From the NCBI GenBank assembly GCA_905221605.1, contig CAJNDS010002320.1, forward strand, positions 184,940 through 217,439: 32,500 bases of DNA, written 5' to 3'. Position numbers and translations under genes: made by a program. The notes under the pieces are model-generated. The model saw nothing but the letters and a program-made list of their open reading frames with translations, was not told the origin of the DNA and made no database searches. Below, one piece after another: positions 7,948 through 16,408 of the stretch (positions within the stretch are counted from its first letter, which is position 1; each line of letters starts with the position of its first letter). Origin of the DNA: Symbiodinium natans (lineage: Eukaryota; Sar; Dinophyceae; Suessiales; Symbiodiniaceae).

Positions 7948-8256
7948 GTGAGACCCTGCGAGGGAGCCCCAGGCGGGCGACCGAGCTGGCCTCCAGGCTG
8001 GCTTACCCTCCAGGCAGGCACAGGCCGAGTCAGCAGTTGTCACTGTATTATATTGCATTACCCTAAACCCCAAGCTGTCTGCGCACATGGTGGGGTCCTG
8101 CATTGGGGCCCCCTGGGACGGCCCCTTGAGACCCCTGGTCCCTCACCCCCGTCCGCGCGGCTGAGGGGACCAGGGGCCGTTCTGTTGGGGCAGGCAGGGC
8201 TTTGGCCAAAAATGCCGCCCTGGCCCCATTCTGCTTGGCTTGACCCTCTGTTCTAA
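7948..8256 (+). CDS. weak open reading frame in GC-rich DNA
   Basis: A 102-codon frame that reads Pro/Gly/Trp-rich, starting at a non-ATG codon. It contains a CCCTAAACC remnant. GC-rich DNA stays open by chance, and I see no splice signals or domain. It is recorded only because it covers an otherwise unexplained stretch. Confidence 0.15.
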   Translation: MRPCEGAPGGRPSWPPGWLTLQAGTGRVSSCHCIILHYPKPQAVCAHGGVLHWGPLGRPLETPGPSPPSARLRGPGAVLLGQAGLWPKMPPWPHSAWLDPLF

Positions 8257-8261
8257 CCCTC

Positions 8262-8705
8262 CCTGTCCCTGCCCTGACCCTAACCCTGGCCCTGGCCAGT
8301 TCCCGCCCTCCCTGGCCTGGTTCTGGCCCTGGCCCTGGCCCTGGCCCTCGCCCTGGCCCTCGCCGGTGTGGGCCAGCTGGCCCTGACCTCCCTCAGGAGG
8401 GTCACCCTGACCCTGGCCCTGGCGTGTTGGCCCTGGCTCTGGCGTTGGCCTGGCCCTGGCCTGGCCCCACCCCTGGCCCTTGGCCCTAGCCGACCCTGGC
8501 TCTTGGCCCTTGCCCCTTGGCCCTTGGCCCTGGCCCTGGCCCTAACCCTGGCCCTAGCCCTGGCCCTGGCTCTGGTTTTCCCTCCTGGTTCTGGTTCTGG
8601 CGGCCCGTTTTGGCCCTGGCCCTGACCCTGGCCCTGACCCTGGCCCCGGCCCTGGCCGGGTTCTGGTTCTGGGCCTTGGAGGGGCCCGCCCTGGCCCTGG
8701 CTCCG
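8262..8705 (+). repeat. degenerate GGCCCT / CCCTGG hexamer tract
   Basis: About 440 bp of CCCTGGC-type hexamers with GTTCTGG interruptions. The frames give Leu-Ala, Gly-Pro and Trp-Pro repeats on both strands, so the open frames at 8368-8625 and 8517-8978 are low-complexity shadows. The tract includes CCCTAACCCTGG units, so it may be a GC-drifted relative of the CCCTAAA family. Confidence 0.85.
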
Positions 8706-8711
8706 GCCTCA

Positions 8712-9010
8712 TCTTACCCCCTTGCGCAAAGCCAAGCTGTCCGCGCACCAGTTGTGTCCTGTTTCGGGGCGCTCTCCCTCTCTGGCTTTAGCCCTTCGCG
8801 CCAAATCCTGCCGTTTGCTGCAACTTTGTGCCTGGTCCTGACCCTGGCCCGGCACCCCACCTTACCCCCTTCGCGCCAAGCCAAGCTATCCCAACCCAAG
8901 CTGTTCACCTTCCTGGCCAGAGCCCCTTCGCGCCAACCAAGCCTCGCTGCCTTTCTCTGTTCCTGGCCCGTCCCTTAGCCCTTCACGGACCCTGCCTCGT
9001 TTCCGTCTGC
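8712..9010 (+). repeat. imperfect CTTACCCCCTTCGCGCCAAG repeats
   Basis: Repeated motifs CTTACCCCCTT(C)GCGC, CCAAGCTGTCCGCGCACC and GCTGCA(A/G)CTTTG(T/C)GCCTGG occur two to four times. Part of the motif also occurs at 8066-8090 (CCAAGCTGTCTGCGCACA). No convincing gene. Confidence 0.6.
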
Positions 9011-9193
9011 TGCAGCTTTGCGCCTGGTCCACGCACCTTGTGGAAATCCCCAAAAAGGGCGTGAGTGCTGACTCATGTGATGCTTTGTAAAAAAAAAAGG
9101 CCTTAACTCCTTGAGAGTTGTAAGTGGGCGGTCTTGGGGTGGGTAGGTCTGCAGACTACCGCGCGCTCCCAAAGCGCGCTCCCGTTTGGCACG

Positions 9194-9293
9194 CCCTAAA
9201 CCCTAAACCCTAAACCCTAAACCCTAAACCCTAAACCCTAAACCCTAAACCCTAAACCCTAAACCTTAAACCTTAAACCCTAAACCCTAAACC
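9194..9293 (-). repeat. CCCTAAA array
   Basis: About 14 CCCTAAA units with two CCTTAAA variants, next to the inverted repeat that starts at 9314. Confidence 0.97.
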
Positions 9294-9313
9294 CATAAGA
9301 AGGGAACAGGATT

Positions 9314-9609
9314 GGCGCTAACGGCGCTTCCAAGAAGCAACACCAGCATGCTTGTACGTACCGAATGAGGTTGAGTGGCGAATAAATGAACCGGAGCTTG
9401 CAGGTGTTGCTCAACTTCGCCTGCGTACACAAGCAAAGGAGCGGGGTCATTCGATATTGGAATATCTATGTTGAGCCCCCGCTCCTTTGCTTGTGTACGC
9501 AGGCGAAGTTGAGCAACACGTGCAAGCTCCGGTTCATTTATTCGCCACTCAACCTCATTCGGTACGCACAAGCATGCCGGTGTTTCTTCTTGGAAGCGCC
9601 GTTAGCGCC
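9314..9609. repeat. large inverted repeat with 133-bp arms
   Basis: Left arm 9314-9446 and right arm 9477-9609 are reverse complements over all 133 positions with four mismatches and no gap. The 30-bp centre (9447-9476) contains its own perfect hairpin GATATT-GG-AATATC. Outside the arms the similarity stops at once. A transcript would form a near-perfect 133-bp hairpin. The arms are open in several frames on both strands, so ORFs at 9287-9717 are shadows of the palindrome. It could be a foldback element, a hairpin RNA source, or an inverted duplication made at a break or in assembly. Confidence 0.9.
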
Positions 9610-9671
9610 ATGGGCATGCCCACGCCCATCAGAGATAACGCTTTAGTCAGTTCCACCGCTGGAGTGATCGC

Positions 9672-10081
9672 ATGCGACTTTCGATCATCCTGTTCCTTTC
9701 TTATTGCAGCATGGTGATGCGGAATATCCTCCCCATCACTCGCGTCAAGTCGTGTGCAGGAGTGGGAAAGTTTGAGCCGTGCTTTCCAGGCGTCCAGATG
9801 GTGGAGCTTCGGCATCTACGGCTACAGTGTTGGGTGGTGGTGCTGGTGGGTCTGGCCCGTCCTCGAGCTCTTCTACGTCCACGCCTGGTTTGGGGGTGCC
9901 CATGGTGGGATCCGCTTCGCACGGAGGAGAACGTGCGCGTTGTTCGGGAGGGGGTGATCGATGTAGATGCAGTGACGGGCGCGGGAACGTGATGGTGGGG
10001 TGAATGGCGTCCAGTATGGTGGTGTGGCAGTGGTGGGGGTGGTCTTCGAGGACAAGGGGGAGGTCGCCTACGATGTTTCAC
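9672..10081. CDS. coding-like region, strand and frame unresolved
   Basis: Unique DNA after the inverted repeat is open on both strands. On + an acceptor-like CCTTTCTTATTGCAG ends at 9710. The frame from 9672 then reads MVMRNILPITRVKSCAGVGK and runs to 9992. Another + frame (9779-10003) is Ser/Gly-rich, with GGSGPSSSSSTSTPG. On minus, 9701-10081 encodes a Pro/His/Arg-rich frame. The acceptor favours +, but GC-rich composition alone could hold these frames open. Confidence 0.25.
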
Positions 10082-10133
10082 GTCTGGAGAACGCTGACGT
10101 TCCGCCCGAAAAAGGTGATTCCAGTTTAAAAAA

Positions 10134-10330
10134 AGCCCTAAACCTTAAACCCTAAACCCTAAACCCTAAACCCTAAACCCTAACCCCTAAACCCTAAACC
10201 CTAAACCCTAAACCCTCAACCCTAAAGCCTAAACCCTAAACCTAAACCCTAAACCCTAAACCCTAAACCCTAAACCCTAAACCCTAAACCCAAAACCCTA
10301 AACCCCAAACCCCTAAACCCTAAACCCCAT
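10134..10330 (-). repeat. CCCTAAA array
   Basis: Regular CCCTAAA units beginning at AAAAAAAGCCCTAAACC and degenerating to CCCCAAA. The following 10330-10590 is unique or degenerate TTTGGGG sequence with no gene I can support. Confidence 0.95.
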
Positions 10331-10589
10331 ATCCTCAATCCCAGAGCGAGGATGGAGTCGAGGTGCCTTTCCCCAGGCCCACGAAGAAGCTAGAGAAGCC
10401 CAGGCCTTGGGTTTAGGGGGGTTTAGGGTTTGGAGTTTCGGGCTCAAAGTTCGCCCCTTTTTTGGGAGTTGCAGGTTTGGGGTTTGGGGTTTGGGGTTGT
10501 TTTGGGGTTTAGGGCCAGAATTCCTGGATTCCGCAACCTTGCCCAAGCTCTGCAGGCCACAAAGACGCCAATCCTTGGATGCCCAGTAG

Positions 10590-10990
10590 TTTAGGGTTTA
10601 GGGTTTGGGGGTGGGTCTATTGTTAGGGTCCAGGGTTTAGGGTTTCTGTTGTTTCATGGCCGGCGGTTTCCTTGTGACTCGGTCGCCTCCTTGGTCCGTG
10701 GGGAACCCTGCGTCGGATTTCGGTAGTTCAGGGTTTAGGGTTTAGGGTTTAGGGTTTAGGGTTTAGGGTTTAGGGTTTAGGGTTTAGGGTTTAGGGTTTA
10801 GGGTTTAGGGTTAGGGTTTAGGCTCATGGGGGTGGCTACGTGCAGGAGTCCATGTACCTGAAGCAAGGTATAGGAGCCCATGAACCTTCGTATCATAAAC
10901 AGCCAACCCCGATTCCCGGCAGGGTTTAGGGTTTAGGGTTTAGGGTTTAGGGTTTAGGGTTTAGGGTTTAGGGTTTAGGGTTTAGGGTTT
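10590..10990 (+). repeat. TTTAGGG arrays (three blocks)
   Basis: Blocks at about 10590-10645, 10727-10820 and 10922-10990, separated by the two islands described at 10656-10867. Confidence 0.93.
10656..10867 (+). CDS. two candidate exons with ATG start, unknown product
   Basis: Exon 10656-10722 begins with ATG, encodes MAGGFLVTRSPPWSVGNPAS and ends at donor GTAGTT. Exon 10822-10867 follows a TTTAG acceptor at the end of a TTTAGGG array, encodes AHGGGYVQESMYLKQ and ends AAG at donor GTATAG, the same donor sequence as at 6303. The second frame has strongly C/G-ending codons. The two frames do not join in phase with these exact sites, so they may belong to different transcripts or one site is wrong. 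Confidence 0.4.
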
Positions 10991-11059
10991 GGGGTTGAAG
11001 CAAAAGCTCCCAAGCATCCTACCGCTTGAAAGGGGGGTCTGCCTAGTTCCCCAACAGCA

Positions 11060-11175
11060 GCAGGCTCACTCACTAAAACCCTAAGCCCGAAGTCCTAGGA
11101 TCCTAGACCCTAAGCCTACCCTCAACCCTAAACCCTAAACCCTAAACCCTACACCCTAAACCCTAAACCCTAAAC
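11060..11175 (-). repeat. CCCTAAA array
   Basis: Degenerate C-type units becoming regular at about 11120, upstream of the 11185 exon. Confidence 0.9.
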
Positions 11176-11184
11176 ACAAAAAAG

Positions 11185-12097
11185 CACCAAACCCCTTCAA
11201 TCACCAGCAAAGGGAACCGTGGAGCTCTCAAAGCCACAGAAGTCCACCAAGTACTCGTACCCTGACTCACACAACCCTCGCCCCGAGCTACTTTTTAGGG
11301 TTTAGGGTTTAGGGTTTAGGGTTTAGGGTTTAGGGTATCGGGTTTAGGGTGTAGGGTGTAGGGGCCCGAAGTCCTCAACCCGAAGCCCTGAAGCCCTAAA
11401 TCCCAAACCCTAAAGCCCCAAAACTCTCAAGCCCTAAGAACCCGAAACGTAAACACCTGAAACCCTGCACCCCAAGCCCGAAACCCTAAACGCCATACCC
11501 CCTGAAGCCCTAAAGCACTAAAACCCTAAACCCTAAACCCTAAACCCTAAACCCGAAGCCCTAAACCCTAAACCCTAAACCCTAAACCCTAAACCCTAAA
11601 CCCTAAACCCTAAACCCTAAACCCTAAACCCTAAACCCGAAGCCCTAAACCCTAAAGCGCTGGCGGGAGGCTGCGCAACCGAAGGGCCAAGATGCCTGGG
11701 GCCGGTGCAGATATGGGGGACGTCTGAGGTGGAAGGCAGCAGGAGGGAGGCTTCTTGAGAGAATTCCGGGGTTTAGGGTTTAGGGTTTAGGGTTTAGGGT
11801 TTAGGGTTTAGGGTTTAGGGTTTAGGGTTTAGGGTTTAAGGGTTGAAAGCCCCAAGCGGTAGAGTCAAGGGCAAGCGAGAAACCAGAAATCCAAGGAAGC
11901 TAGGTGCGCCACCCAGTGACGTTGGGAGCACTTGCAAGGGTTTAGGATCTAGGGTTTAGGGTCTAGGGTTTAGGGTTCAGGGTTAGCTAGGATTCAGGGT
12001 TTAAGGTTGAGGGTTGAGGGTTGAGGGTTGTTTAGGGGTCTCAGGATTTCCAGGAGCTCCCTGGCTTGGCTTCTACCACGGCACCTCCCCTTTTTAA
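11185..12097 (+). CDS. candidate four-exon gene end, unknown product
   Basis: Exons 11185-11299, 11658-11770, 11863-11903 and 12054-12097 join in phase and end at TAA 12095-12097.
Peptides include TKPLQSPAKGTVELSKPQKS, RWREAAQPKGQDAWGRCRYG, VKGKRETRNPRKL and APWLGFYHGTSPF. The first three exons are rich in Lys, Arg and Pro. Donors are GTTTAG at 11300 and 11771 (the edge of TTTAGGG arrays) and GTGCGC at 11904. The first two introns contain (TTTAGGG)n and, in the first, also (CCCTAAA)n. The last island is also open in another frame that runs through the stop (DFQELPGLASTTAPPLFK), so the terminal exon is the weakest part. No domain recognised. Confidence 0.42.
11296..11655. repeat. opposed TTTAGGG then CCCTAAA arrays
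   Basis: TTTAGGG block (11296-11345) followed after a short gap by a CCCTAAA block (11365-11655). Both lie in one proposed intron, so a single intron contains both orientations. Confidence 0.9.
11768..12030 (+). repeat. TTTAGGG arrays
   Basis: Blocks at 11768-11838 and 11938-12030, the second degenerate with GTTGAGG units, flanking a small exon-like island. Confidence 0.9.
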
Positions 12098-12237
12098 AAT
12101 ATCCGTTTTCCAGCGTGTGCTTCGCCTTAGAAGCACCCGGCCTCTGCATCAAAGAGACGAGACTCTGATCCTATGGTCGGACGCCGGGGGTTTTATAGGT
12201 CTTTCAGGTTTCTTGGAGCTCACGGGGCTTCGGGTTT

Positions 12238-12505
12238 AGGGTTTAGGGTTTGGGGTTTAGGGTTTAGGGTTAGGTTTCAGTCTTTCGGATTTAGGATGAG
12301 TCCTGCGCTTGCCAGCGGGTCTGGTGGTTTGTCTCTTCGAGGCGGTCGCGCTGCAAGACGGCCAGGGCGGAGCGTTTAGGGTTTAGGGTTTAGGGTTTAG
12401 GCTTTAGGGTTTAGGGTTTAGGGTTTAGGGCTTAGGGCTTAGGGCTTAGGGCTTAGGGCTTAGGGCTTAGGGCTTAGGGCTTAGGGCCTAGGGCTTAGGG
12501 CTTGA
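12238..12505 (+). repeat. TTTAGGG and GGGCTTA arrays
   Basis: TTTAGGG copies at 12238-12270 and 12374-12430, then about ten GGGCTTA variant heptamers (12427-12500). Confidence 0.93.
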
Positions 12506-12544
12506 AGTTCTACCATTAGCAGAGGAGAGCCTTCTACTCCTAGG

Positions 12545-12654
12545 TAGGATTAGGGGGACCCTTGGAACGGGAACACTTCTAAACCCTCTTCTGGCACTCT
12601 TGACCCGGGACCTTGTTGAGAGGGTCTATATCCTCAGGGGTCCCCCTAGTCCTA
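12545..12654. mobile_element. short inverted-repeat element
   Basis: Arms TAGGATTAGGGGGACCC (12545-12561) and its reverse complement (12638-12654) differ at one position that would be a G-T pair. The interval is 110 bp. It resembles the other small inverted-repeat elements here in size and in its GGGACC-type ends. Confidence 0.5.
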
Positions 12655-12685
12655 TCCCCTATCTACCCATGATGTGTGGTTCTAG

Positions 12686-13080
12686 ACAAGCAGCTCCTGG
12701 TCTGCTCGAAGGCAGGTTCATGGGCAGTTCATTGGCACTTGGTACCAGGACACTTCACCCGAAACCCTAAACATTTCACTCGTTGTTTTGAAGATGAATC
12801 CCTTAAGAAACCCTTCGAAGTGAAGCAGGGCACCCCCTTGTTTTCCAAGGTGACTCTGGTGGGCGGGGGGGGGGGGGGGGGGAGGGATTCCTCTTTGTAG
12901 GCTTCAACTGCAGCTTTCGAGACCGGTTAGGTTTCAGTGTTTTGGGCTTAGGGCTTAGGGTGTTTAGGGCTCGGGGGGTTTGAATTACAGCTGCACACGT
13001 CCGAGTCCGCTTGCCCAGCAGTTTTGCTCGCCGCCTGCCTGTGTCTGATAGTTGAGAGCAGCAAGAGGATGCAACCCTGA
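12686..13080 (+). CDS. candidate three-exon gene end with hydrophobic C-terminus
   Basis: Exon 12686-12849 (54 full codons) follows TTCTAG and ends CCAAG at donor GTGACT. Its peptide contains SWAVHWHLVPGHFTRNPKHF and FEDESLKKPFEVKQGTPLFS. Exon 12914-12925 (LSRP) follows TTCAACTGCAG. Exon 12991-13080 follows TTGAATTACAG and encodes TSESACPAVLLAACLCLIVE, then SSKRMQP and TGA at 13078-13080. All junctions keep phase. The AVLLAACLCLIV stretch could be a short membrane segment. A CCCTAAA-like unit is part of the first coding exon (RNPKH). The first intron holds a G-run. No family recognised. Confidence 0.5.
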
Positions 13081-13160
13081 ACCCTAAACCACAGGCCTAA
13101 CCCTAAAACCCTACACCCAAATGCCCTAAACTCCATTGCCATACATCCAACGCTCACAAG

Positions 13161-13380
13161 CCAACGCGTACGCTCGTTCTACGTGATGGTCCGCTTATGG
13201 AGGTTTAGGGTTTGGGAATTTCATGACATAACCTCATAGTTCTTGAGCCGCAACTGTGTTTCTCCTAAACCCTAAACCTTAGACCCGAAACGAGCTTCAA
13301 GTAGAAGGGCTTACTTGAATCTCTGGGATGTTGCGCACTCTGCTGCAGATAGGAGAAGGGCAAAACCGAGCCGCTTGCAA
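13161..13380 (+). CDS. two weak candidate exons
   Basis: 13161-13202 encodes QRVRSFYVMVRLW and ends GGAG at a GTTTAG donor. 13349-13380 follows CTGCTGCAG, encodes IGEGQNRAAC and ends at GTCTCA. They do not join in phase with each other. Both are too short to stand alone. Confidence 0.25.
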
Positions 13381-13404
13381 GTCTCACGTGCAGTGGTTGA
13401 TCCC

Positions 13405-13755
13405 TAAATCCTAAACCTAAACCCTAAACCCTAACCCTAAACCCTAAACCCTAAACCCTAAACCCTAAACCCTTAAGCCTAAAGCCTAAAGCCTAAAGCC
13501 TAAAGCCTAAAGCCTAAAGCCTAAAGCCTAAAGCCTAAAGCCTAAAGCCTAAAGCCTAAAGCCTAAAGCCTAAAGCCTAAAGCCTACAGCCTAAAGCCTA
13601 AAGCCTAAAGCCTAAAGCCTAAAGCCTAAAGCCTAAAGCCTAAAGCCTAAACCCTAAACCCTAAATCCTAAACCCTAAACCGTAAACCCTAAACCCTAAA
13701 CCCCCCTAGACCCCAAACCCTAAACCCTGAATCCTAAACCCTAAACCCTAAACTC
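13405..13755 (-). repeat. CCCTAAA array with CCTAAAG block
   Basis: CCCTAAA (13405-13472), about 24 CCTAAAG heptamers (13473-13645), then degenerate CCCTAAA. It is followed directly by CCCTCAG, the proposed acceptor of the next exon. Confidence 0.95.
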
Positions 13756-13766
13756 GAAACCCTCAG

Positions 13767-13892
13767 CCACGACTGATTTCTACACTCGGCACCATGAAGC
13801 CTTAGCCCAACCTTTGGGGAAGCTCAAGACCCTAAACCCGAACCCCAAGCGCTTCAAGAGTCAAAGTCACCCCCTCCCAGTTCCTGACACCC
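13767..13892 (+). CDS. candidate exon, unknown product
   Basis: A 126-nt exon after CCCTCAG. It encodes TTDFYTRHHEALAQPLGKLK followed by a Lys/Asn/Pro-rich part with NPNPKRFKSQSHPLPVPDT. It ends at donor GTACTTGG, which begins a family F repeat. The first half looks helical, the second basic and disordered. One telomere-type unit (CCCTAAA) is again read as coding sequence (TLNP). Phase is 2 nt in and 1 nt out. Confidence 0.5.
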
Positions 13893-14030
13893 GTACTTGG
13901 AGGTTCATGGTACTTATAGGGTTTAGGGTTCAGGGGTACTTATTAACCGATACTAGCTGTACTTACAACCCACTTAGAAGCCCCTTAAGTGCCCTAATAT
14001 GGTTAGAAGTACACCTATTAGTACAGCCAT
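13893..14030 (+). repeat. dispersed repeat, family F copy
   Basis: GTACTTGGAGGTTCATGG, then after a TTTAGGG copy CTGTACTTACAACCCACTTAGAAGCCCCTTAA (split here only by substitutions in other copies). Related sequence is at 25375-25435 and, for the GTACTTGAAGGTTCATGG part, at 19671-19688. In two of the three places it starts exactly at a proposed donor. Confidence 0.55.
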
Positions 14031-14039
14031 AATTGGTCA

Positions 14040-14155
14040 GTTAGAGGGTTCTTGAGGGAGGGGGGGTTCAAGGGGGGTATGTTAACCCAAGGTTCCCACG
14101 TGACCCCCACAACTCCCTGAGGCTCCCTAAGCTTCCCTGAGGTTGCCTAGGGGGT
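14040..14155 (+). repeat. dispersed repeat, family A copy
   Basis: Shares GGGTTCTTGAGGGAGGGG, GGTATGT.AAC and GGCTCCCTAAGCTTCCCT with 22683-22795, and with the reverse complement of 7545-7620. Confidence 0.75.
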
Positions 14156-14285
14156 AGGGTTTAGGGGGTAGGGTTTAGGGTTTAGGGTTTAGGGTTTAGG
14201 GTTTAGGGTTTAGGGTTTAGGGTTTAGGGTTTAGGGTTTAGGGTTTAGGGTTTAGGGTTTAGGGTTTAGGGTTTAGGGGTTTAGG
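14156..14285 (+). repeat. TTTAGGG array
   Basis: About 17 regular TTTAGGG units. The following 14286-14560 is unique T- and G-rich DNA that I read as intron, ending in a strong acceptor tract at 14571. Confidence 0.97.
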
Positions 14286-14571
14286 GCCCCTCTCTTAAGA
14301 ACCCTGTAACGTTTGAACCCTAGCATTTGGGCCCTACACCGCCTAAGGGTAGGTACATGGTCCCTGAATATGGTCCCCTTGCCTCCTTTAAAGGGCTCTG
14401 ACGTGTGGGCTCATAGGTTGTTAAAAGGGTATATACGGGTATGTAAGGGTCCCCTTTTCAGGGCCCATAGTACGGGACCGTGAAGCAAAAGGGATTTGGG
14501 CCCCTTGAGCTGGGGGTTCCAGGTGCTTGTTGGTTAGTTCGCATTTTCTTTTGTCTGTTGTGGGTCTGCAG

Positions 14572-14733
14572 CCGGTGGGGCTTGCCCATGATGATGACTG
14601 TGCCCCAGTGAGAAGGGGCTGCATGTGGTGCTGTGCTCAACAGCCGATAGCTGTGTGAGTTACGCTCACGGCAAGAGCTATCGCAGGAAGGGCTGCGCAA
14701 CTTCGGCAGGTCTACTCATGCATCCTCAATGCC
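14572..14733 (+). CDS. candidate Cys-rich exon region, two possible frames
   Basis: A textbook acceptor (TTTTCTTTTGTCTG... GTCTGCAG) ends at 14571. From there the frame reads PVGLAHDDDCAPVRRGCMWC and reaches a GTGAGT donor at 14655. An overlapping frame from 14609, after GCCCCAG, reads EKGLHVVLCSTADSCVSYAH, then KSYRRKGCATSAGLLMHPQC, and ends at donor GTAAAC (14734). Both look like protein and both are Cys-rich. The first has the better splice sites and the second is longer. Minus-strand frames here are shadows. Confidence 0.45.
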
Positions 14734-14745
14734 GTAAACCCTAAC

Positions 14746-15055
14746 ATGAGTCGAACTGCTCGGACCCGCAGGACGCCACAAGGTGTGACATGGGTGGAAG
14801 GCCCCGTCGTGGGATCGCGTGACTCGGGCTGTAACAGCTTCAAAGCCCATGTGCCCAACATAAGTTCTACAGTAAACCCCAGAAAGTTGGAAACCTTTTT
14901 AAGGACAAGTAGTGCTGGGATTCCCTATACTTTACCCTTAGGGATTGAGGCCATTGAGTTTCCAACTTTTTGGCTTCTACTCTACGTGAGTCTTTACTTC
15001 CCAGCATGAGAATGGCAGCCCCGAAGTCTCCTCCTGCCGACTTTTGAGGCCTTGA
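14746..15055 (+). CDS. candidate ATG exon and a downstream terminal exon
   Basis: ATG at 14746 opens a frame MSRTARTRRTPQGVTWVEGP that stays open to 15009, but from about 14880 it runs through a hairpin element (14883-14969) and is probably intronic there. A very good acceptor (TCTTTACTTCCCAG) ends at 15004. The exon after it encodes HENGSPEVSSCRLLRP and stops at TGA 15053-15055. The donor joining the two is not resolved; GTGTGA at 14780 is one option. The amino terminus is Arg/Thr-rich. Confidence 0.4.
14883..14969. mobile_element. hairpin element with 12-bp inverted repeats
   Basis: AAAGTTGGAAAC (14883-14894) and GTTTCCAACTTT (14958-14969) are perfect inverted repeats around 63 bp. The position just upstream of a strong acceptor suggests an intron-borne element. 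Confidence 0.5.
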
Positions 15056-15064
15056 AGAGCCCCT

Positions 15065-16078
15065 AGGGTTCAGGGTTTAGTGTTTAGGGTTTAGGGTTTA
15101 GGGTTCAGGGTTTCGGATTTAGGGTTTGGCGTTTAGGGCTGAGGGTTGAAGGTTGGGGGTTGTCGGAATTCGGAATCCCTTTGCCGTTCTCTGCCGCGCT
15201 CACGTCTGGGCCTTCGCACGTCCACCCGCCATAACTCGAGCATTTTAAGGGATAGCGTGGCCGTGGGCAAACCCTAAAGCCTAAACCCTAAACCCTAAAC
15301 CCTAAACCCTAAACCCTAAACCCTAAACCCGAAACCCGAAACCCTAAACCCTAAACCCTAAACCCTAAACCCTAAACTTCAGGGTTCAGAATGTGGGGTC
15401 GCCAGCTTGCAGGTCGACCCGAAAGCCGAAATTCTCCCCATCACCCGCAGAACTTGCACCTTCTGCAAGGGATGCCCCAAAGGCCACTTTGACCCCCCTG
15501 GTTTAGGGTTTAGGGTTTAGGGTTTAGGGTTTAGGGTTTAGGGTTTAGGGTTTAGGGTTTAGGGTTTAGGCTTAGGGTTTAGGGTTTAGGGTTTAAGGTT
15601 TCGGGTTTAGGGTTTCGGGTTTTGGGTTTAGGGCTTATGAGGGAATTAGGTCCGTATAGGGGGTTTTATGATATTGGGGGTAGTTTATTGGGGTCCTTCT
15701 TCTAAGGGGATCCTACAATTTGGGGGTTTTACAATTCTAATTCTTAAGGCCCCTACAGTACCCTGGTTCTTTTGTATGGGTGTAGGGTTTAGGGTGTAGG
15801 GTCTAGGGTTTGGGGTTTAGGGTTTGGGGTTTGGGGTTTAGGCTTCGGGGTTTAGGGTTTGGGGCTTGGGGTTTGCGGTTGGCGGGGTAGGGGTTGGTGT
15901 GGGTGGGGTTCCCTCCTCAAAAAAACGCGGGGTTGCACGCACAGCCAAAAAAAAAACCGTTGACTCTTTTGGGGTGTCAGGAAAGGGGGGAGGGGGGTTG
16001 GGGCGGCGGAAGGGAGGGGACCTCATGGTTTGGATAGCCCCGGCCAGCTCTCCCAAACTTTTTTTTTTATGGGTGTAG
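15065..16078. repeat. mixed TTTAGGG and CCCTAAA arrays with unique spacers
   Basis: TTTAGGG (15065-15140), CCCTAAA (15270-15375), TTTAGGG (15500-15630) and degenerate TTTGGGG (15783-15880). Spacers at 15141-15269, 15376-15499 and 15640-15780 are unique. The last shares TTCTAAGGGGATCCTAC-type sequence with 22610-22635 and 26990-27015. I see no supported gene; G-rich frames at 15838-16110 are low complexity. Confidence 0.85.
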
Positions 16079-16126
16079 GGTCTAAGGCCTCTAGGGGGGC
16101 TGGAGAACATGTGACAATCGTACGAG

Positions 16127-16219
16127 CAAGAGCTAGCCGACCAACATGCAGCTATTCAACGGCAGAGCTGTGTGGGACCAAAGCGCTGGCTGTACTGGCG
16201 TCGCGCTTCCATTACATGA
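16127..16219 (+). CDS. candidate terminal exon, unknown product
   Basis: Open frame to TGA 16217-16219. The peptide runs QELADQHAAIQRQSCVGPKR then WLYWRRASIT. A charged helix-like start followed by a Trp/Arg patch is unlikely for random DNA of this composition. The acceptor GTACGAG at 16126 is weak. A different + frame (ending 16227) is also open. Confidence 0.4.
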   Translation, partial: QELADQHAAIQRQSCVGPKRWLYWRRASIT

Positions 16220-16269
16220 CACCCTAGACCCAAAACCCAAAGCCCAAAACCCTAAACCCTACTAAGGGG

Positions 16270-16408
16270 AAGGAGGGTCCCTAGAATGGACCCTTAATCT
16301 TATTCCCCTACATAACCCATATATAGCCCCTCTATATACCAAAAAAAGTCTTTTTATACCTAAGTAGTCCCAACGTAACCCCGAAATATCCCCCAAAGGT
16401 CCCTCCTT
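16270..16408. mobile_element. MITE-like element, family D copy 2
   Basis: Ends AAGGAGGGTCC (16270-16280) and GGTCCCTCCTT (16398-16408) are inverted repeats with one mismatch. Internal blocks CCTAGAATGG, ACCCTTAATCTTA and TTTATACCTAAG match 291-501. It lacks the long TA microsatellite of copy 1, which explains the shorter length of 139 bp. Confidence 0.6.

Noticed and set aside
8368-8978. Leu-Ala and Gly-Pro rich open frames
   Set aside because: Produced by the CCCTGG hexamer tract; open on both strands and in several frames.
9287-9717. Overlapping + and minus ORFs at the large palindrome
   Set aside because: They mirror each other because the DNA is an inverted repeat; neither has independent support.
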